A stretch of DNA of 33,549 bases. Source: Saccoglossus kowalevskii (Eukaryota > Hemichordata > Enteropneusta > Harrimaniidae). Made by a program: the position numbers and the translations under genes. The notes beneath the pieces were generated by a model. The model had not been told where the DNA came from, searched no databases, and saw only the letters and a list, made by a program, of their open reading frames with translations. Each line of letters opens with the position of its first letter. The stretch's first letter is position 1. The DNA is taken from positions 172,745 through 206,293 of the forward strand of contig NW_003145788.1 in the NCBI RefSeq assembly GCF_000003605.2, written 5' to 3'. Below, in pieces: positions 21,513 through 33,549 of the stretch.

Positions 21513-24500
21513 TTTCACATGCAATATAGGTGATCACGGTGAGGAAACAACTTCAGTGTATGGCATCTGTGCGTTTTACACGTACTCGTACTTGTATACT
21601 TAAGCTAAACCCAGAAACACAAGTAATGTAACGTGGATAAAAAAAAAAGTTAAACATGAATGGTGCATGTTTCGCGGCAGGGTTATATTAGTCTAAAAAT
21701 CACCAATGACAACAATTACATAGGAGTTTAATGCATATTTCGTGCATATTTCAAGTATGATTCATTGCCGTGACAGCTTCGAAGAAGGTACGCAAACGTT
21801 GCTAAGGTAACTGGGGACTAAAGCGGCTGGCACAATGTCTGCGGTTTTCACGCGAAAGATAATGGTTACACAATGTCTGCTGTGTCTTAATATGGTCGTT
21901 CAATTTCATACCATATTTGGATTGCGTTGAATAGAATCAAGTCGCGTAAGAATATAATAAAATGTAGAATGTAAATATCAAATATGAATAAAACTCAGTA
22001 AAATATTCATAGATACATTTTCTGCTAAAAAAACAATAAAATATTGTATGTAGTATTTGTATTTTACGTGTTTACCCACGCCCCTACTTTGAAATACGTA
22101 GCAACGCTGGACGCTATCTGTTTATAAGGATTGTGTGGTTATCTCGATGAGAGAGATGTCTATTTCATTATAGTATAATTAAGCAGAGTGCCACACTCTA
22201 GCATGATGAACTCTTTGTAATGGTCATGTATCTAGTCTAAGCCTATCGGAAATTGTAACCATCATTGAAAATATAAGCCATGCGTATGATTTGAATACAG
22301 ACCTTTTTTGCATAGATGTACTGTTCTCCATGACTCCACACTCATCGGGGACTACCATCGAATAAACCGGTCTCTGTGCTCACGAATTGTCTCCGAGTAC
22401 TGGTATACGGTTCGGTGTGAATATCAATAATTTATATTACACCCACATGCAAATTATGATCAAAGATAATCGTCGATAGTTGAAGTCCAAATGAAATTTT
22501 ACCGACGAGGCCACGAGCCGACAATATAGAAATATTACAAATTAAAAAAAAATACAAAACCCCATTTTTAATAATCAGCAATTACATTTTACAATGTACA
22601 AGGTCTTCACTGTTTGGAAATATGATGAAAAAAATGTAATTATAGTACAATGACATTGTTCTTGATTCCCGTCATTGACAGCTTGATTAGAAAAAAAAAT
22701 ATGAAAAGACTGTGAGTTAAGAACCGTTCCTACTGTTCCGATATTGAAACCCGCAGTGATTCACACTCGATTGTAAGCCCTCAGGTCGTATTTTCCGACT
22801 CAATACAACAAATTAGTGTCGTGCAGCAAATCATATCCTAAGCCATTCTATAAACTTAAACTATGTTATTAGATATATTAGGCTGCGTGGAGTCGGCGGT
22901 AATTTGGAATAAGTTACCCGGTTACTGAGGTGTTTTATTGTATTGAACAGCATGATTTCGTATTACTCGGCCAAATTACTGCTTATTAAATGTGACTTGC
23001 TGCTGACATTTTGTCAACACGCCGATTACGAGCCAGTGATTACTGCTCCACGCTGACGCGCACGTTGTCATAGTCTGACAACTGGTTTGTATAATAGTAT
23101 TGTGTTATTGCATGTGCGGCTACTTCTAGCGTCTACCGTTCCATTTCCTATAACAATGTCTTATTTTCTATACTAATATAAATATATTCTTTGACGTGAA
23201 GTAGGGGTTCGTCAGGTTTTTTTTTCCATCCGGTTAGGCAGAACATTTGTGATTACGTTGTTATATAAATGATAATTCAGCTTAATATGCGATGGCTCCA
23301 CCCCGCAAATTAACAATTTAACGAATATTATGAATCAAGTATTTGCCTAACTTGAAACATGCTACAGAACAGTATTCTAGTTTACACTCTCATGCATTAA
23401 AATAAAAAGACTGAATAACCCCCCCCTAAAAAAAAAACTATTCCTTGTTCAAAAGTTGTGATGACAATAACCAGAAACCATATTTTCGTGTAGGTTTCCT
23501 AATTTCCTTAGCGTACCCACATTTACCGAATCATCCTGCTCACCAGAAGAAAATAAACAGCCGGACGGATAGCAACATAACAACTTTTCGAAATTGGGTG
23601 AGTAGTCACCACTCATAAACGTGCATATCCAATAAAAAATAGATTAAGACATAATTTTCTGAAACCTTCTGTTGAAATAAGCCACGAATTACAAAAAAAA
23701 AAAAAATCAGAATAGGATTAACAACTTACATTGCTTGAAATTATTATTATTTAATTTTGTTGTTAATTCTCTGTTTCGCAATGAGGGATATACGTAAGCA
23801 ACTATATTGAATGCTGGAACATACACTAAGCAATTATAGTTTATGGATAAATTCCACAATTTCGTGAAGGGGCTCTATTACGTCATTGAATTATTACCAT
23901 ATATTACTGTAATATAAGCGTAGTAGTTCAGCAAGATATTCAGAGAGAGGATATATTACCGCTTATCGAAGATCCGGAAATACATCGCCCACTCAACCAC
24001 CGAATACTGAATTGGCACCTCCCTAACCTATGGAACGTGTTTAACCTTCATCCAATCATTACTCCGTTGCACAGAAACGTCACATCTGTATCAATTATAC
24101 CCATGTTGCATATATTGGCAATATAGTGGTCAGTCGTACGTGATTATTTTTAAAATTTCAGTTTCAGAGACCGGAAACGGCATAATCCTTGTCATTTCTT
24201 GAACTGAAATTCAAACCGCTGTTGATTGACAAGTAATCACAAACTGTATAATCGAGCGGACCTCCACATAGTCGCCAATTATTCCGGCGTTTACGCGTTT
24301 TTATTCAGTACATAACGTTCATCAGTTTATGTAAATTTTAATTCAGATGAATAACAATAACAGTCGTAGAAATTGTGACATTACAAAAAAATGAATTACA
24401 AAGTTAATATGTCTACTTGAGATGTTGTGCTAACATGATTGGGAGTTGATGGGTCAACAGCTGAGATACCAATGTACGCAGGGAATGTATACTAACAACT

Positions 24501-27500
24501 TTTTTAATAGAATAATTTCAATATATTTAACATTTGAATTTACAACAGCAATGGCTATATTTGGTTCATTAATTTTACATAATTGCTAAGCGACGACACC
24601 TTCAACTTTGTTCAATTGTATACATAATCGCGTACGTTGGTTACGAAACTTATGTCATTAAGGTGATGGTCACAGTACACTGTGTACTTGGTGATTGAAA
24701 AAAATGCGTGAAGAATTTTTTTTTAAATTAGACTTGTATCACGGATGACCTAGAACCGTGGCGCAATATATATTCCAGTTTCAACACAAACATCTGTAGC
24801 AAATATTTGGCAACAGATGAATCACTAATACATATTTTGAACGATAGTTGCATCCTCCGAAATAATGGACACAATTCGCCGCTGTATTTCCCAGAATACT
24901 TCGAACTATCGGTGAAATTATTCCCACCGCTATACATTCATTATCTTCGATGTTCGACGTCAAATATATACTCCCATCATTTTTTTTCCATAAATGACGT
25001 TACTTCCGGTTTCACCGGATGCTTGCCTGATCAATAATATTTTTCTGTGGGCTAATAAATAAATCCTTTGTTTCTGCCTTTTCATAAATCACTTGATAGA
25101 TGGGTTTTGTCCCGCCGAGAACGTTTTTTCACAATAAACATCTATATTTTAATAAAGCTACTAAAACAGAGTGACGAAGATAAAACATACTTTTATTACA
25201 CCAAAGCGCACTGTCAACAAATGTTTTATGCAAACATTAGCATTTTGAAAAGATATTTAAAAAGTTTCGTTTATTGCTCAAAAAATTATTGAGCAGGGAA
25301 TGATAAATTAACCATAAACGCAAAACCGATTGCAGAGTGATAAAAGAAAAAGCAATGCATTAAAACTACTGTGAGAGGTCCCGGGCACGGTCTTCTGTTC
25401 GGCGGTTCAATTAACATACAAGACGTATATTTTGTTTTATTGACGACAACAGTAATTTTGTTTCTTATCGGCTGCCATCAACAATGTAGCTGGAATGAGT
25501 TATTATTTCGTGGATAGTCAATCATTACTTTAAGATTCATTGAAGGTTTGATTTGCCCGTTTGTGTGACCATATTAACGTTTCTATATTGCTGTCGCTAT
25601 TCATCATACATTGGTCCTCGGGTCTATTCTCGTATACTATATTAATATTTAATACCGGCATTTATAGAATGTCGAATTGATATTCAGTGTAAGTAAGAGC
25701 TCTAAAACATGGAAATCGAAGTCATCGTACTGCTTATCAAGTGGACGCTGAGTTGTTCGGCTCCTACACATTTACTGGTTGCAGTACTTTTCAAAATGAA
25801 AACTGAACGACGTGTTCGTGTCAGCACGTTCACATGAGAGTACCGCAATCCAGCGTGCCGGACGCGTTGCGAAAGTATGTTAGGCAGACAGGAGTTGTCG
25901 ATGAGTCATGCTCAATAATACCACTGACAACTGCTGGTAAATCGCTTTCAAATAAACTTGACTATATTGGTAATATTTGAGAAGGTTTATTTTATCGAGA
26001 ATCCCTCCAATTGTCTTGAAATGACATAAACCCATGTCAGATAGAAAATATAATTCTTAATAATATAACGCATGTTATGCAGGGCGCTTACGGAATTTAT
26101 TCTTTTATCAAGTTAGTAGAACTGTTTTGATTGTGATTGTGAACAAATGGAACAAACACAAGCAGCGAGTTGCAATCAATTTACTAGTATATGTTGGGTT
26201 CATTGGATTGAACCAAGCCTTGAACACCCCTCGCCGACAGGGAACCAAGAAGTGCTAAATTTACATGTATATATATTCCGAAATGAATGCATATTGAACC
26301 AGTAGTTGAAAAGTTGTAAAACGTATTGTTGTTGTATAATCTAGTATTATTCAATTGAAGAGTATTCAACACATTAAAGCATTCTTTTATAAAAGTACGA
26401 TGACCCTTCATTACAAAGTCTCTGTGGGCGTGGACCAAGATTAAAAATCACCCGTATGCAATATTTTCAATAATATGATTAATTTAAAAACTGCGGACAG
26501 TATGCTGTACATACTTGATGTTGTGTTAGTCATCATAATTCAACTCACTGTCGTGAACATCGCTTCAACTTCAATCATATTATCCAATGCCGTCGGATTG
26601 CTTGTCCGTAACACATTAAACGAAGCAGACTCTTGTTTCTACGCGGAGGGATTTTATACTATCAAGTACTCTATACAATCAGTTCAAATGCAAATGAGTA
26701 CGTAAATAATCTAATTTCCAGTTCGGTTCATTGTATTTAGGAATCAAACACTGGATCTTGTAGACATGTCTAACATAGATGAAGATTTGAGGTCTTCCTC
26801 TGCGTTCTCGATTGATGTTTTCTTTTTCACACTTGCTTTTTTCATATACCTTAATATCTTTCTAAGGTCTATTTTCACATACATGTGCCATCTCAGGTGT
26901 TATGTTTAGGTCCACCACTATGTTACCATCGCAACAGATGAAGTACAACTTATTGTTAATAAGGCCGGGAACCGACCTGGAATATGCATGATTATTACTG
27001 CATTAAAGGGAATACAGTGTGATTTAAATCATGTACACGGACTTACAATCTGGTGGTTATCCGTTATTAAAGTTGGAGACAAAAACATGACATAAATGAA
27101 GTGAATTGTACATTATATAATCCAAGTCACCTGTGATAGCACACGGCAATTAATATAATTATCATATTATACGAATACGTCAACATTTAATCCGCTTGTG
27201 TGGTTCTCTTTCAATTCAAGAGTCGAGGAGTTTTTAATATAAAATAAAAAAAAACATGTCACATTGATATTAAAACACAAAAAAGACAACATCACAGAGA
27301 TTGGAGAATAAAAACAAATGCCACGGCGATTTAAGAATAAAAAAACAATGACAGACGTCACCTAATTTGTGTAATACCGCATAACAATACTGAAGACAAG
27401 GTTTCAAGATGCTTTTACACCTGAAGCTATCTCTCTGAGTAGTACATAAAATAAACAACAATCAAGTCGGCTATCTGTAAAAGATAACCCATACATAGCT

Positions 27501-28270
27501 GATAACGGATTAGTTTTGTTCCCCACTGATGCTTCAAGGCATCGTACATTCGAACAAAATCTGATTCACACTCGCCAGAAACATCATGATGTACTGTTAC
27601 AAAAAACTAAATGTTATTACGCAAAGAACAAGATTTACTGTCTTTAATAGTTTAAACAATTCTACAATCATCTGATTTGACAAGAAAATAGACACACATG
27701 TTTGATGAAATAACACAAGTTTTGGAAAAAAAAGCTTTCTACCACGACATATAACAAGAAATACATGAAATCAAAACACATACAATCAAAGGTCGACATA
27801 ATACCACCAACATTCACCACTTACATCCGTAACCATGGCGATGTAGTAGATTTCAAAAGAATTGCCGGTACGAGCATATATTTTGATTCAATATTAAACT
27901 TGGGATATATCTATATATATTAATGTTATTATCATTCGGAATTGTAATCTAGTTCAGTGGCTTTCCTAATCTTTGTGATGAGCAATGCAAAATTTGTAAT
28001 CAGTCCCGATTTAATGCAATGCTGAACACACATACACACACTACTCGCTGTTTAGAACCATTGTGTTGGCAAATCAGGTAGGGTTCTTGTGCTGGTTTAT
28101 ATGCGTGTATTTCAACAAAGCGGCCCAATATCAACGCCCGAGCTCCAACTTAAGTCATAAAATATAACATTTTGATGACCTTGTTGTTTTAATGAATAGA
28201 TCAAAATATTTCGCATGGAATTTGGTTAACCCTGACCCTATATGAAATAATAAATGATCTTTGATCTCTT
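21513..28270. other. Long non-coding AT-rich stretch
   Basis: No gene recognised. It includes a homopolymer A tract near 23694-23706 and an inverted repeat GCGTGGAG (22885-22892) / CTCCACGC (23046-23053), with further GTAATTTGG/CCAAATTAC pairing inside. Another GTAACCATGG occurs at 27829-27838. Short frames at 24728-25292, 26184-26705 and 27167-27461 lack recognisable motifs. Confidence 0.5.
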
Positions 28271-28376
28271 TTCTCTTTGTGCCATAAATACACACTCTAT
28301 ATGTATTCATTGATTTATGATACTGTACGTTTTATGTCCAAACATCCCACCACTGTCCCCTCCCTGACAAGCTCAG

Positions 28377-28430
28377 TCTCGCGAGATTGTGACGTATATA
28401 ACCTAATCCAAGAAGCAACGAATGAATCAG
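28377..28430 (+). promoter_or_regulatory. Putative core promoter: TCTCGCGAGA, CRE half-site, TATA box
   Basis: The palindrome TCTCGCGAGA (28377-28386) is the motif bound by BANP, and earlier attributed to Kaiso, in CpG-island promoters. It is followed within a few bases by TGACG (28390-28394) and TATATAA (28395-28401), which would place a start site near 28425-28432 on the plus strand. A GC box GGGGGCGGGC lies at 28544-28553. The spacing is promoter-like, but no conserved gene was identified downstream. Confidence 0.4.
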
Positions 28431-28464
28431 AAACCAACGTCAAGTTCGGTAATGTAGAATAAGG

Positions 28465-28776
28465 ATGGAACTAGAAAGAGCGATTTCACTTTTCATATAT
28501 ACCCTTAAAAATGCAACGTGTGTGTCACGGTGGCGACGCGAAAGGGGGCGGGCAACTGATAGAGTGAGGCAATCCAATATCAAAGTGTCACATAAGCCGC
28601 AAAGAGAGAAAATACACATCGATTATGGATTGCGAAAAGTAGATAACAAGTACATCCATGGATTAAAACGGCTAATAAATAAAATCACAGTTATATCCAT
28701 TAACCTTAACGCATGTGAACAGATTTTAATAAGCATTTTACGCGTATTGGCGAGGAGTAGTAGAAAAAAGCAATAG
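28465..28776 (+). CDS. Small basic open reading frame downstream of the putative promoter (doubtful)
   Basis: 103 codons starting at ATG in GGATGG, about 35-40 bp after the expected start site. The product has an arginine/lysine-rich middle (SRWRRERGRATDRVR) and a C-terminus ending ARSSRKKQ. There is no signal peptide, no recognised domain and no clear codon bias. It may be a chance frame in the 5' region of a transcript, and I do not assign a function. Confidence 0.15.
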   Translation: MELERAISLFIYTLKNATCVSRWRRERGRATDRVRQSNIKVSHKPQREKIHIDYGLRKVDNKYIHGLKRLINKITVISINLNACEQILISILRVLARSSRKKQ

Positions 28777-28799
28777 CCATTTCCTCTGATGGCCACGGT

Positions 28800-29427
28800 T
28801 ATTAAGCTGTCTTCCTACCTTAGTTCAATTCAGTGGATAAATAAGAAATAAACTAGAGGGAATGGGGGAGCGGTATTACAGTTACTCACTACTGTTAATA
28901 ATATAACTAGATCGAATATACTGTTATACCAACGATTATACACGAAAGCATCAGGTTTCAGTGGTCGGCACATTTTAACATTTGAGGTGAACTAATTGTT
29001 ATCATCCCGTTAATTTAACGCGACTGCCGCATAAATTAACCGGGATTCTTTCAATCAGAAATCGAATATGGACCAGTGTTTCAAATGCAAAAAAACACAA
29101 TCATAATGCAAGCAAACACATGAATGGATTGTTTGCCCAACATATCGCTAGTATCAGTCATATCTGGGTTTTCAATTAACAATTATAACGTTACACCAGA
29201 TTATAGAGTCGGCTAATTTTTGCTATTTGAACATCTTCATTTCAATGCTAATCTGATAGGCTTCCAACATGAAGAGCAATTTTCAGTACAGTAACAGTTA
29301 CATATAATATTGTTGAACCACTTTTGTGGCTGAAACTCACAACAGTTTGAATGAAATTGATATAATGTAATTTACCTTACACCCTTGTTTCCAAGAACTG
29401 TCATTTGTAACATTGTATTGACGATGA
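28800..29427. other. Non-coding stretch between the two promoter-like islands
   Basis: AT-rich sequence, nothing recognisable. Confidence 0.5.
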
Positions 29428-29448
29428 CCGCTGATAAACTGCAAACTG

Positions 29449-29604
29449 ATGCGCCGAAAGCCCGTGGCTCTAATGTCTACTAATATTCGCGGGATGACTC
29501 AAAACTTCTCGTCGGCTGTGTGGGCATCAGTCCAGTCCACCAATCGCGCCGATACGCCCACGTATCAAGTCGAGAAGAGGATGAGTGTGCGAGTGAGTGA
29601 GTGA
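29449..29604 (+). CDS. Candidate first coding exon in a CpG-rich island
   Basis: Short frame of 51 codons from ATG at 29449, with further in-frame ATGs at 29473 and 29494. The frame reads MRRKPVALMSTNIRGMTQNF at the start and contains STNRADTPTYQVEKRMSVR near the end. Purine-first codons predominate and the stretch is CpG-rich. The coding part could end at the donor-like CGA|GTGAGT (GT at 29593), just before the stop at 29602. A second donor-like CG|GTAAGC lies at 29621. I recognise no family, and the opposite strand is also open over part of the stretch. Confidence 0.25.
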   Translation: MRRKPVALMSTNIRGMTQNFSSAVWASVQSTNRADTPTYQVEKRMSVRVSE

Positions 29605-29680
29605 ATTACTAGTCTACACGGTAAGCGTCGTCATTGTCCAAGTTGTGAGCTGTAAACTATCTTTCGTTCCGTGGACACTC

Positions 29681-29692
29681 TGCGCGTGCGCA
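29681..29692 (-). promoter_or_regulatory. NRF-1 consensus site
   Basis: TGCGCGTGCGCA reads TGCGCACGCGCA on the minus strand and fits YGCGCAYGCGCR exactly. NRF-1 sites usually lie near start sites of CpG-type promoters. Here it is about 80 bp downstream of the candidate exon. A near match, TGCGCATGCGTT, occurs at 31570-31581. Confidence 0.5.
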
Positions 29693-29719
29693 TGGGGGAG
29701 CAACTGAGGCGAGGCGTGA

Positions 29720-32700
29720 ACTAAATAAAGCGAAGTTAACACAACCAATACCAATAATAGACAGTGTTACGACGAGATGACAATTCAGGCCAAATAACCA
29801 AGAAATCAATTGTAGGAAATGCAAAATGAAACCAAAACGATTCTCCGCTACACCAATGTCGTGTTATTAGTGTGGTATTAATTACAACAATATTATGCTA
29901 ATGAGATTCAGACTAGGGGCTGTGTCACCGGCACGAGGTTTACATTACAATTGACAAACGATGACAATATACCTAACTGAGTGTACTGACATTATATATG
30001 CCATATCGTGTAGTCAGATATAACATAGAAAAGAGCGCGGAATAGTTTGCATTTGGATTATTCTAATAAGTAATAGACCCGTGCGATATTTGTTTTAATC
30101 CATTAAACACCAATTATGGAATGAAATTCATGTTCGTTATTAATATTAGGTATTATCTACAGCCTAATTATTGAGTTTAATAAAGAACGTGTCCGAATCA
30201 ACAGTTTAATTAGAACACATGGATGCCTATATAATTGAAACTGACAACGGACTGCCATGGTCGTTATAGCTTCGCGCCCAGTGCTTTGTTGACATAACAC
30301 ACTGTATTCGTATTAAAACAATTTGAGCTATTAATATGTTTGATTTTGAGAATAATAACTGATTGACGCATATTGATGTCACGGGTGTTTGTTTAGTCAA
30401 GTAATTTCGAAGCCGCATACCAATCGTGGAACCATGTCCACACATACACACCAAGTGACACATTGGTCCTTTCGTATTACATAGTCAGTGCTCTATGATA
30501 GAAAACAAAACACTATGTGGAAAAATGGCATCACCTATCTACGCACTGCAACCGAATTACGTTTTAACGTCGCCTAGAAGCGAGTTTGATGCAGCACTCG
30601 GGAACTCGGACAACAACTATTACATTCTAGAGTGGACTATTTATTGTAATTTCATTCTATTTTCTCGTTGCGTATTATCAAGTTGTTAAAATTTCCAGTC
30701 ATTGTCGTTATTTTTTTATGACGGCATGTAAAACTAGCATTGTACAAGTCCCATTTTCAAAATCGTAAAACAAAAATGACAATAAATACCCCCATTTGCG
30801 TTCATTCAATGTCTCGTCTCGTTAACTGATTTCTTATAAAATAAAAGTGATATCAGTTTGTTGTTGTCAGTTTCAGTTTGCATATAGTATATTATTTCAA
30901 CATATGCGATGAACATACAATACGATATGTACGATACGACATGGCGGATTACTCCACATTAACGAATCACTGCGCATAATCCTCCGGAACTCGAACAAAT
31001 GCAAAGGTAACACTATCTCCACTTGCCACACTCACGGTAATGTTATTAGAGGCCAATTTTTGAAATATAAATTAAGATAACAAGATAAAATCGCTGGAAT
31101 CAGTTAAGTTTAATCGACGTGCACCTACTATTATATATTAGCCAATCCCCGAACAAGCGTAACCATTGCAATAATTGTTGTTCAATACAAAAGACCATCA
31201 TAGCTGTTTATGACGACTTCCAGTAGGTAGCATTCACTACTTTATTGCATTCCACGCTAACCAGTAAACGAGATGCGGTAATAGCGTGACAAATTACCAG
31301 ATTACGTAATGAGATGTATCCAGTAAGAGGGAATGGCAGGTGGACAGTAATGAGCGCTTCAGAAATGCACATATTGTTGGCTTTCAGATGAAAAGGAAAT
31401 AAGCGGTCATCCGGGGAATCTGAAATGAGACAAAGCCTTTCCGGGATACATACACAGAAGATGAATAACTGTTTCAGAGATAAGTATCCCAAAGTGTAGA
31501 AAACAATTATTGCAGTAGATGAAATAAATCGACCCAGGACGAATCAGCACCGGCGAGTCACCGCGAAACTGCGCATGCGTTACCAAGATTATATTCTAGA
31601 ATTATTAATATTTTTTAATTATCATTAATTATGTAGTATACGGTGTAAAGTTAACATAGCATTGTAATATAAAGTAAGAATCGCAACCTAATAAATGCCA
31701 GCAACTCTGCGATTTATTTGTACTGTTTACCGTTCACATCAAATAACTTATGCACATACTCCCACACCGTACAACTGTGTCTGTGATCAGAATAACACAA
31801 CTCACAGTCAAGTAAAATGACAACATGACATAAATACTAACATAAATAATACAAACACGATCTTTTGATAATCAAATATTATACACTCTGAAAAAATCGA
31901 TAGATGTAGATGCGATACAAAAGTTTCACATTTGAATTCCAAAAGCGCATAATATAATGTTAGGGAATAACTTAGTATATTCGCATATTGTGTTAAGCCT
32001 TGTTTTCTGATGTATATTGCATTCTCATGAGGGGCAGTTTGTTGTTGGTTCAGTCGTGAAAAAGCAATGTTTTATGTTGGTAATGAAATAGTGTTTAAGG
32101 CGACTAAATATTATTACCGGTATAGACTTTTTTAATGGAATATAATTGTACAAGCATTGTGTTTTCGTTTATGATGACTTAATGCAAGGCACATATGTAA
32201 CTGACAGCTGTACCGCTCCCTTAACAAAACAAATCTTCATGAACAACCATCATATATTATATACGATAATGTTTCACGCGAATGACATTGACGAACAATG
32301 ACTCTCTGGGCAATTTCTAATGGCACGCACAACAAATCTGTCAACGCCATCCGAAGGACTCAAGGCTGCTTCTGAGTGTACGAGTGACGTGGTGCCATTG
32401 TGTAATACTAATTATGTAGCACGCACAAAATACAGCAATGGTAAAAAATATTTATCCATAACGGTCATCGCTTTTTACATGCGTGTACCCGCCCACTGAA
32501 TTGCACTCTTGCGAGAATTGGTGTGACTTGATTGACTGTGTTCATTCGGTAATGTGACACATCTGGATAACACATTGACATGCATCAACTGTTGAATTGT
32601 GACATTTCCTAATTAACAACCAAATACTTGTTGTATGCTGACACCCCTTGTGACTCTAATTCCTGTATCGTTAAAATAATATCATAATTAAGTTTACATC

Positions 32701-33520
32701 AGGAACAAAAAATAGCATGGTCATTGGCCCCTCCAGCAACTCTCTTGACAAGATGTGTTCGTGTTGCCTCTCACTGGAATGCGTGATTTTTATGCGATGC
32801 TATCTCGGCTGTCCGTTCTAATTAGGCGCGAAATGTTAAGTGGACTAGCGAATTTAATTGAATACCAATTCTAGCGTAAAAGATACGAGAAACTCTGATA
32901 CAGCTAGGCGATTAGGCCTAAACAATATCGTTAAAGATAACCAGTTCATTGACATTTCATAAGATACATTTATCTCGTTGCACCCAACGTACTGCACTTA
33001 GTGAGTGTCCGTAGGGTGGGGGTGGTGCAAGTGGGTCATGTGACACAAAACATAGTAACATTGTATTTTATGAGTCTATCTATATCCGGAGATTGCTAAT
33101 CTGATTAAGATATTAAATATATTCGCATCTGGACAGCTACTCTGATTACGACCTTATGTTGCTTAAATGACAACTCCACAAAAGGCGTCACAGTGTTTAG
33201 TCTAATCCGCAGTTGATGCTTTACGATTATTGTGTAGCAGGATGTGATATTTCATAGTTAGATCCTGTCGCGGGAGCCATAACATGAAATATACACAAAT
33301 ATTACAATGAAATATATGAATTATGAGTATTTAGATGTAAATCAAAAACATAACACTGCACACACATATTGTTGGATATTCACAACACTAGCCCCCCCTC
33401 AAAAAACCGGAAAAACACTGAACACATTACGAAAAACGACACATGAGATCATCGGATACACTTTGTTACATAATACCTGAATTAAAAAGCAAACAAACAT
33501 ACGAATATGTTTCTGCAGAC
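29720..33520. other. Non-coding stretch to the right end
   Basis: No secure gene. It includes a POU-like ATGCTAATGAG near 29895, a 54-codon frame starting in a good context (AAAAATGG) at 30525, and a moderately complex patch at 31210-31450 that looks less random than its surroundings. Confidence 0.45.
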
Positions 33521-33549
33521 CCCCAAGTGGCGGATCCAGAGGGGGGGGG
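33520..33549. repeat. Edge of a probable dispersed repeat, cut by the window end
   Basis: The sequence ends ACCCCCAAGTGGCGGATCCA followed by GAGGGGGGGGG. GTGGCGGATCCAG followed by a G-run is a sequence I associate with dispersed repeats of marine invertebrates, from memory and without a database check. A similar C-run patch (TAGCCCCCCCTCAAAAAACC) lies about 130 bp upstream. Confidence 0.35.

Noticed and set aside
31208-31492. 94-codon minus-strand frame
   Set aside because: It begins at TTG rather than ATG and shows no recognised domain; the region may be conserved non-coding DNA instead.
1-33549. tRNA, rRNA, snRNA and well-known animal microRNA genes
   Set aside because: A by-eye scan found no T-loop/anticodon arrangement, no U6-type start and none of the deeply conserved microRNA sequences I know; a covariance-model search would settle it.

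Overview
This window looks like AT-rich nuclear DNA from an invertebrate animal. It has introns, consensus GT/AG splice sites, micro- and minisatellites, a decayed LINE, a miniature inverted-repeat element family and a 319-base assembly gap. It is not bacterial or viral, and the open frames are short. The gene sequence fits an invertebrate, with deuterostome or lophotrochozoan most likely, but the species cannot be fixed from what is here.

Left end (1-2745, minus strand): the only securely identified gene is the 5' half of a vesicular glutamate transporter (SLC17 family, VGLUT-like). Four exons (2741-2475, 1597-1479, 1138-1024, 872-698) join in phase to give 225 residues covering transmembrane segments 1 to about 5. 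Exon 5 onward lies beyond position 1. The intron after exon 4 holds an L1/Tx1-type LINE fragment that runs off the left edge. Intron 1 holds a 133-bp TTAA-flanked element, and a second copy of it lies at 12268-12400. The codon phase at the 5' end and a short N-terminus suggest a further upstream exon.

Middle (2746-28000): almost entirely non-coding. It contains a 38-bp minisatellite (9871-10140), the gap (11207-11525), a pentanucleotide microsatellite (about 15.2-15.3 kb) and a degenerate repeat of roughly 65-85 bp (21.1-21.5 kb). The one strong coding signal is an unrecognised 104-residue frame on the plus strand ending at 13697. It looks like the last exon of a gene or a stranded exon. The E-box palindrome TCACGTGA recurs six times and the RFX-like string GTAACCATGG four times.

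Right end (28000-33549): two compact promoter-like, CpG-containing islands. One at 28377 has TCTCGCGAGA followed by a CRE half-site and a TATA box. The other, at 29449-29692, has a short coding-like frame and a perfect NRF-1 consensus. They suggest that one or more plus-strand genes begin here. The last bases look like the start of a dispersed repeat cut by the window edge. No complete, previously undescribed system is evident. The best leads are the 13.4-kb orphan exon, the TTAA element family and the two promoter-like islands.
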